From assembly GCA_038049695.1 (NCBI GenBank), contig CP142456.1, positions 43,566,001 through 43,630,000 of the forward strand: a DNA stretch of 64,000 bases, written 5' to 3'. Numbering within the stretch: position 1 is the first letter of the stretch; the number at the start of each line of letters is the position of its first letter. Both the position numbers and the translations under genes were made by a program. The notes beneath the pieces are model-generated. The model did no database searches, was not told the DNA's origin, and was given only the letters and a program-made list of their open reading frames with translations. Of the stretch, positions 57,570 to 64,000 are shown piece by piece. Source of the stretch: Cinnamomum chago (lineage: Eukaryota; Streptophyta; Magnoliopsida; Laurales; Lauraceae).

Positions 57570-58140
57570 ATGTTTGCAGAACAGGGCAGGCCTGCTAGGC
57601 AGGCAGCTATGAGGGTGCTCATTAGCACCAAGATGGCTAAAGGTACATGGGTACAGGAACACATGTTGAAAATGATGGACTCATTAAATGAGTTAGATGT
57701 ACTGGGAGCTGCGATTGATGTAGAATCGCAGATTGACATAATCCTTGAGTCACTACCCGAGTCATTCAACAATTTCAAGGTTAATTACAATATGAATAAG
57801 ATGAACCTAACTCTGGCTGAGCTGTCAAGCCAGCTGGTGGTGACTAAAGGGATTATGAAGAAGAAGCCAATTGCCCTAGTGAGAGAAAAGTCAAATGCCG
57901 AAAGGGAAAGTGCGGAATGGCAAAAAGAAATCAGTTCCGAAAGGTCCTAAGGTGGAGAATGGTCTTAATGGTGGCGTGGCCAAGACTAAGAGTTCATGGT
58001 CAAAATGAAAGTGCTTCCATTATGGTAAGACATGACATTGGAAAATGAATTGTCCAGAGTATCTGTCTAAAAAGAAGACCTCATGTATGATTGAGTAACT
58101 TATTTCTAAAGTTAGTTTTGCAACTGGTACTTCAGAATCT
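57570..58140 (+). pseudogene. Outer copia gag, 3' part
   Basis: Resumes the gag cut at 41765: MFAEQGRPARQAAMRVLIST, LNELDVLGAAID, NKMNLTLAELSSQLVV. Open from 57570 to 57950, then a frameshift and stops. The zinc-knuckle region (about 58010-58050) reads CFHYGKT.HWK.NC with the second Cys lost, the same change as in the inner copia. Confidence 0.9.
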
Positions 58141-59074
58141 TGGTGTGTGGATTTCGGGGCAACTAATCACATATGTAATTCGTTGCAGGGGTTCAAGGAA
58201 ACCAAGAGGCTCAGTGACGGAGAAATCATTCTTAACCTAGGATATGATGCTAAGGCAGAGACTATTTCAGTAGGAGTTAGTACTTTATGTTTTTCGAACA
58301 ATAAATTGGTTTTGTCAGACACATTATATGTACCGTCTTTACGGCGGAATTTCTTTTCAGTTTCTCGTTTGGTGATTGATAATTATTCAATTACTTTTGG
58401 TACTGAAGTTGTCATAAAGAGGAATTGTACTTTTATATGTTCTGGCAAGGTAACTAATGAGCTTTATTTATTAACTCCCACAATGTATGAGATACATGAT
58501 ACTGAAAAAATTACTAGACCATCATTAAAGAGGAAGTCACCTTCATCAAATCCAACAAAACTTTGGCACTTGAGGTTAGGTCATATAAACCTAAACATGA
58601 TTGACAGGCTAGTGAAAGATGGTATCTTGCCTTTATTGGTGATAGAACCAATGACTGTCTGCGAGTCCTGTTTGGAAGGCAAAATGACCAAAAGGCCCTT
58701 TTTATATAAGGGCAATAGGGCCAAAGATTTATTGGAATTAGTGCATACTGATGTGTATGGACCTATTAATGTCTGGGCCAAAGGTGGATATGAGTATTTC
58801 ATCACTTTCACAGACGATTACTCAAGATATGAATACATATACCTCATGCATCGCAAGTCCGAGGCTTTTGAAAAGTTCAAAGAGTTTCGAGCGGAAGCGG
58901 AAAAACAATTAGGTAAGAGTATCAAGACTCTTCGATCAGATCGAGGAAGGGAATATCTCTCTGCTGATTTTGTGGGATACTTATCATAAAATGGGATTAT
59001 ATCCCAGTTGTCTGCTCCTGGAATGCCTCAATAGAATGAAGAAGCGGAAAGAAGGAACCAGACTCTTTTAGATA
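58141..59074 (+). pseudogene. Outer copia protease and integrase core
   Basis: Long open stretch (58147-58989). The protease motif reads WCVDFGATNHIC: D-F-G instead of D-S-G. The integrase HHCC finger (LWHLRLGHINLNMI, CESCLEGKMTKRPF) and DDE core (VHTDVYGP, FTDDYSRYEY, SDRGREYLSADF) are recognisable. TAA at 58987 and further stops follow. Confidence 0.9.
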
Positions 59075-60346
59075 TGATCAGGTCTTTGCTGAGTTTCTCA
59101 GGATTACCTATATCCTTTTGGGGATACGCCTTGGATACTGCAATGTACATACTAAACCTCGTAACATCTAAGTCTCTACCTAAGACTCCCCGAGAGTTGT
59201 GGTCCGGGAGAAAGCCTAGTCTACAACATTTGCACATTTGGGGCTGTCCGGCACATGTGCTAAAGGTTAAGACGGATAAGTTGGAAACAAAGTTGGAAGT
59301 GTGCACGTTTATAGGATATCCTAAAGGAACAAAAGGTTGGTTATTCTATAATCCCAGGAAGCAGAAAGTGTTGGTGAGCATTAATGCGGCTTTTCTGGAG
59401 GAAGATTATATGATGGACCGAAAATCTTTGGAAAAGGCGATCTTAGAAGAAATTCAAGAGCAAACAATTCCAAATCCAAGTATGACCGAACTTGAGGAAG
59501 AACCGCCCTTACCAGACCCAGTAGTTACACCAGTGCCTCGTCGTAGTGGGAGAATAGTTTGGCCCCCTAACAGGTTCTCGTTCTTGGGAGAGTCTTACTA
59601 GGCAATCCCGGAAGAACTGGAATAGGATCCCTGTTACTATGATGAAGCAATTAATGACATAGATTCGGGACATTGGCAAGATGCTATGAAAGCTGAGATG
59701 GAGTTTATGCACTCTAATCAGGTCTGGACACTTGTGGACTTGCCTGCCAATATCAAACCTATTGGGTGCAAGTGGGTTTACAAGAGAAAGAGAGGACCAA
59801 ATGGAAGAGTTGAGACCTTTAAGGCCAGGCTTGTTGCGAAAGGGTATACTCAGAAAGAGGGTATCAATTATGGGGAAACCTTCTCACCGGTAGCCATGCT
59901 CAAGTCCGTCCGGATACTCCTATCCATAGCGGTTCATCTCGATTACGAGATTTGGCAAATGGATCTCAAGACGGCGTTTCTCAAAGGCCATCTTGAGGAA
60001 GACATCTATATGATGCAGTCAGACGGTTTTGTAGCTAAAAACCAAGACCAAAAAGTTTCAAGCTGCAGAAGTCTATTTATGGGCTGAAGTAGGCATCCTG
60101 AAGTTGGAACATCCGTTTTGATTAGGCAATCGAGTCATTTGGTTTTTGTCAAAATCCAAATGAGTCATGTGTGTACACGAAAAGTGAAGGTGACAGGGTA
60201 GTCTTTCTAAAGTTTGGTTGGCAAAGACTTTTGATATGAAGGACTTGGGAGAAGTTAGCTACATCCTAGGGATCAAACTACATCGAGACCAGAAAAATAG
60301 GATGATTGGCTTATCCCAAGCTGCATACATTTAAAAGGTACTAGTA
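59075..60346 (+). pseudogene. Outer copia integrase C-terminus and reverse transcriptase, deleted
   Basis: Integrase tail to about 59600 (TAG at 59599), RT from about 59686 (IKPIGCKWVYKRKRG, QMDLKTAFLKGHLEEDIYMM). The frame is lost near 60055. About 60 bp covering the YVDD active site are missing near 60208 compared with 31410-31470 of the inner copia. Confidence 0.9.
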
Positions 60347-60946
60347 CGGTTTGCTATGCAAGACTCCAAGAAGGGTATTACACCTTTCAGCCATGGAGTG
60401 CACCTTTCCAAGGATCAGTGTCCTAAGACACCAGAGGAAAAGGAGCAAATAAGGTCGATATCATACGCTTCGACTGTTGGTTGCCTCATGTATTATATGC
60501 TATGTACTAGACCGGATATCTGTCATGCAATGGGCCTAGTCAGCGATATCAGTTTAACCCAGGACCCGAACATTGGACTGCTGTAAAGTGTATTCTCAAA
60601 TACTTGAAAAGGACTAGAGATTACATGTTGATTTATCGCAGTGATGAACTGATTCTAGTCGGTTACACAGATCCTGACTTCATGTCAAATACGGATTCCA
60701 AGAAATCAACTTCTGGGTATGTGTTTATGCTATAGCTGCTTGAGAAGTAACTAAAGAAGCAGATTGGCTAAAAAGATTCCTTATGGAACTTGGAGTGGTA
60801 CTTTTCGCAGGACAACCGCACACAGTTTACTGTGATAACAATAGGGCAGTCGATAAGTCCAAGGGACCCTGAGCCAAAAGCATGTACAGAGGTAGTAACA
60901 CATGGTCAAATAGATTATGTAGAGAGGTGATACTGCTATCACCTAG
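60347..60946 (+). pseudogene. Outer copia RT end and RNase H, deleted
   Basis: YASTVGCLMYYMLCTRPDIC, then RNase H remnants (DYMLIYRSDE, STSGYVFML) with a deletion at about 60730 that removes the segment up to AACEE. Several stops. ATAAA (60947-60951) is the target duplication of the next LTR. Confidence 0.88.
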
Positions 60947-60951
60947 ATAAA

Positions 60952-62831
60952 TGTTAGTTTGATGGTCTCAATACCAGTATATGATGAATAAATTGATTAA
61001 TTTTCTTTATTTATCAATATATATATTATTGATTTCCTTTCATGAGATGAATTGTGTTTTATTACTTGTTTGCACATAACTAATACAAATGACATAATGG
61101 TTCATGAGATGAACCGGAGTCCACTAGTATACTAGATGTAATACATGTGTGTGGATGAGATCCACATATAGGAGATATGTATTGCAAATCTTATACTTAA
61201 ATATCTTCACAACCAGTGATGAGATTGGGCATCTCATCTAACAAGGTTGCAGCACTTTGATCACTATGAGATAGTGTGATTTGTCTCGATCATCGGAATG
61301 TAAGATTCTGAATCATGGTGCTGGTACATTGGATGTATTGAAGGACCATGAGAAGCACCTTATATACACTGTCTTAACTTTAAGGTCTGCTCTCATAATT
61401 CCCTAGCAATGGGCTCATAATCCTGAGACATTAATGAACTCAAGTTTCTATCTATTCATTTGCTTTGAGTCACCAATGAGTGAGGCCAGTTGTAGGTCAA
61501 CACCTCGGTGATTTGGGTATGTGGTAGTAGAGTTGTGGGAACATTCAATGGTCAAGATGAAATCTATCTTTAATATCTCCTTATGCCAATTAATGGATTT
61601 ATCATTGGTAAGTGCGCACCCATTACAATTAAGAGTTAATTGGATCGGTACCAAATGATCATTATAATTAATTGGGCTCAAGGATAATAAGATATGGATC
61701 TAATTTGGTGGACAGGTCCAATTGATCCATGGATATAGATGGAGGGGCCTGCTTGTGGTAAGGTGGAAGTTTAGGGTCTTCATTGTAATTTATTCCTAAG
61801 ACTGGAGTGCAATTGCATTTTTATAGTGGAGTTATTTGCAATTAACTGTGGGCCCGGATTGCACATGAGATGTGGGGTCGCGTGTCCCAGTTGGAGCCGG
61901 TTTTCTAAGGAATCCCTAGTGGTCCCCAGGCTAGCTCAAGTTATTAGAAAGATACTAATTCTAGTAGAACTCTAAAAGGAAATAGTAAGTTACTAATTAT
62001 TAATGGAAGTGAGACTTCTATTTTAATTAGAAAAAGAGAAAGTTACTAATCATATTTGAAGTGAGACTTCTAATCGTGATTTAGTATGTTACTAATTATT
62101 GTGGAAGTAAGACTTCTATTTCAATTAGTAGGAGGAGGTTGCTTAAGATCTATAAAATAGAGGAGGAGTGCCTTGGACGTCCCCATGCACAATTCCACTA
62201 TTGGAATTTTCGCCCAAGCCTTGGATTGTGCAAGTAAGACTTCTATTTCAACTAATTGTTATGAAAGTAAGACTTCTATTTCAATTAGTAAGAGGAGGTT
62301 GCTTGAATGCTATAAAAAGAGGAGAGGAGTGCCTTGGACGTCCTAATGCACAATCCCACCTAGGGATTCACGCCCATCATCTATCTTCCTCTCTTGTGCA
62401 AGTTGTTGCACATCACTTCCCTCTTCTAGTCTCTCTTCTAGTTTCCTCTAGGGTTTTTCTCTTGGAGATTCCACCATCTTCTTGAGAAAAGAGAATCTGA
62501 TACGGGTCATAGCGTGGAAGATCAAAAGGTGTTAGAGATTCTAATTTGATTAGTGAAGGTGTTCATCGTCAAAGAAAGAATTCAAATTCTCTATTAGAGC
62601 ACAACTAAGCTCCAAAGGTATAATCTACATCCTTGTATGTTGTGGATTTTGTGGTTGCATGTTTAGGTGTTGTTTTCTATCTTCTAGATAGGTTATATTG
62701 TTGTACATGATTAATGAGTTTGAGGGATTGCATCCTGGATTGGGTTTATTGCCTTCTAGATAGTTGATCCCTGCATCAAGTGGGTTAAAAGTTTTTGAAA
62801 CCTATCTGAATGGCCCACCTATTTTCAAACA
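60952..62831 (+). repeat. Solo copia LTR with duplicated core promoter
   Basis: TGTTAGTTTGATGGTC to TTTTCAAACA, TSD ATAAA (60947-60951, 62832-62836). 1880 bp, longer than its relatives because the TATA/start segment is present twice (about 62100-62220 and 62240-62375), partly offset by a ~46-bp deletion near 61985. Confidence 0.88.
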
Positions 62832-62836
62832 ATAAA

Positions 62837-62941
62837 CTCTGTAGACAATCTAGAAAATCCCTTTACAAAGCCTTTGAGCAACGTGTAGACGGGATGGGCA
62901 TGAGATGCAACCCTGACTGACATTGAGCCCAAGTGGGAGAT
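62837..62941 (+). pseudogene. Outer copia RNase H tail and polypurine tract
   Basis: Continues the gene after the solo LTR: NPFTKPLSN-like wording (consensus DPFTKPL), RCNPD, then a stop. AAGTGGGAGAT (62931-62941) is the polypurine tract before the 3' LTR. Confidence 0.85.
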
Positions 62942-64000
62942 TGTTAGATTGTATGGTCACAAACCATCAGTTGATGTAATAAATTGATTAATTTCTTTAT
63001 TTATCAATATAATCATGTTTTCCTTTCATGAGATGAATGGTGATTTATTACTTAATGCACATGACCAATACATATGACATAATGGCTCATGAGATGAACC
63101 GGGTCCCATTAGTACATTAAATGTGATATATGTATATGGATGAGATCCACATACGGGAGATATCTGCCACAAATCTTATACTTAAAAATATATTCACAAC
63201 CATTGACGAGACTGGGCATCTCATTTGGTAAGGTTGCAGCACTTTGGTCACTATGAGATAGTGTGATTTGTCTCGATCATCAGAATGAAAGATTCTGGAT
63301 CATAGTGCTGGTACATTGGATGTATTGAAGGACCATGCGAAGCACCTTATGAAATATTGTCTCGATTTAAGGACTGCTCTCATAATTCCCTAGTAATAGG
63401 CTCTCAATCCTGAGACATTGGTGAACTCAAGTTTCTATCTATTCATTTGCTTTGAGTCACCAATGAGTCAGGCCAACTGTAGGTCAACACCTCGGTGTCT
63501 TGGGTACGTGGTAGTAGGACCGCGGGAACATCCCATGGTCAAGATGGAATCAATCTATATTATCCCCTTGTGTCAATTAATGGATTTATCATCAGTAAGT
63601 GCGAACCCATCTCGATTAAGAGTTAATTGGATGGTACTGATGATCACTGTGATTAATTGGGGCTCAAGGATAATAAGATGTGGATCTAAGATTGGATTGG
63701 ACAGATTTATTCCAATTGATCCATGGATATTGATAGAGGGGCCTACTTGTGGTAACTGGGAAGTTTAGGGTCTTCATTGTAATTTATTCTTAAGACTGGA
63801 GCGCAATTGCATTTATATAGTGGTGTTTTTTGCAATTAACTGTGGGCCCGGATTGCACATGAGATGTGGGGTTGCGAGTCGCAGTTGGAGACAGCTTTTT
63901 ACAGAATCCCTAGTGGTCCCCACGCTAGCCCAAGAATTAGAAAGTTACTAATTCTACTTGAACTCTAAAAAGGAAGGAATTAGAAACTTACTATTTCTAT
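62942..64000 (+). repeat. Outer copia 3' LTR (runs off the window)
   Basis: TGTTAGATTGTATGGTC onward, collinear with 3242-4310. About 600 bp should remain beyond 64000. Its right target duplication is therefore not visible. Confidence 0.9.

Overview
This window looks like repeat-rich intergenic DNA from a flowering-plant nuclear genome. Everything I can identify is transposable-element sequence, or gene fragments carried by a transposon. I find no intact host gene, rRNA, tRNA or CRISPR array. The plant assignment rests on Ty1/copia and Ty3/gypsy LTR retrotransposons with TGGTATCAGAGC primer-binding sites, a CACTA DNA transposon, a plant-type LINE tail, and captured pieces of a plant-like HSP70 gene and a topoisomerase I gene. 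I cannot name the species.

The layout is a nest of insertions, which I resolved mostly by target-site duplications (TSDs) visible in the sequence. (1) 1-1728: decayed Ty3/gypsy pol (protease, RT, start of RNase H). (2) It is broken at 1729 by an LTR of a Sirevirus-like family (TG3 here). (3) That LTR is broken at 3242 by an 'outer copia' element whose 3' LTR starts at 62942 and runs off the window. (4) An 'inner copia' (6682-34173, TSD TGGTT) sits in the outer leader. (5) The inner copia carries two gag-only, Sirevirus-like elements: TG1 (6692-17430, TSD GTTTT) and TG2 (21137-28695, TSD GAACT). (6) TG1 holds a ~3 kb solo LTR (11159-14216, TSD ATTTC). The rest of the outer copia has been hit by solo LTRs at 34489-36492, 39967-41604, 41766-57569 and 60952-62831. 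The 41766-57569 LTR contains a 10.8 kb CACTA element (41963-52807, TSD ATG) and a second ~3 kb solo LTR (53454-56634, TSD ATTGT).

The parts that may still act are TG1 and TG2. Each has a complete Gag-like reading frame (517 and 509 codons) with a long coiled coil and a CCHC zinc knuckle, near-identical LTRs, a primer-binding site and five copies of the AGGGGGAG polypurine motif, but no protease, integrase or RT. They would need enzymes from another element. Both copia pol regions are dead: many stops and frameshifts, catalytic Asp lost in one RT, catalytic loop deleted in the other.

The most interesting signals are non-coding. Clusters of short GC-rich palindromes occur in several LTR or leader families, with a different palindrome in each and copy-number change even between the two LTRs of one element. 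A perfect 14-bp inverted repeat encloses the polypurine tract of TG1 and TG2. A hairpin with an exact mitosis-specific-activator consensus lies upstream of the TATA box in TG2. A hairpin-forming minisatellite lies in the R/U5 part of the LTRs. The outer copia also appears to carry a tandem duplication from LTR-LTR recombination, which makes a testable prediction about sequence just beyond the right edge.
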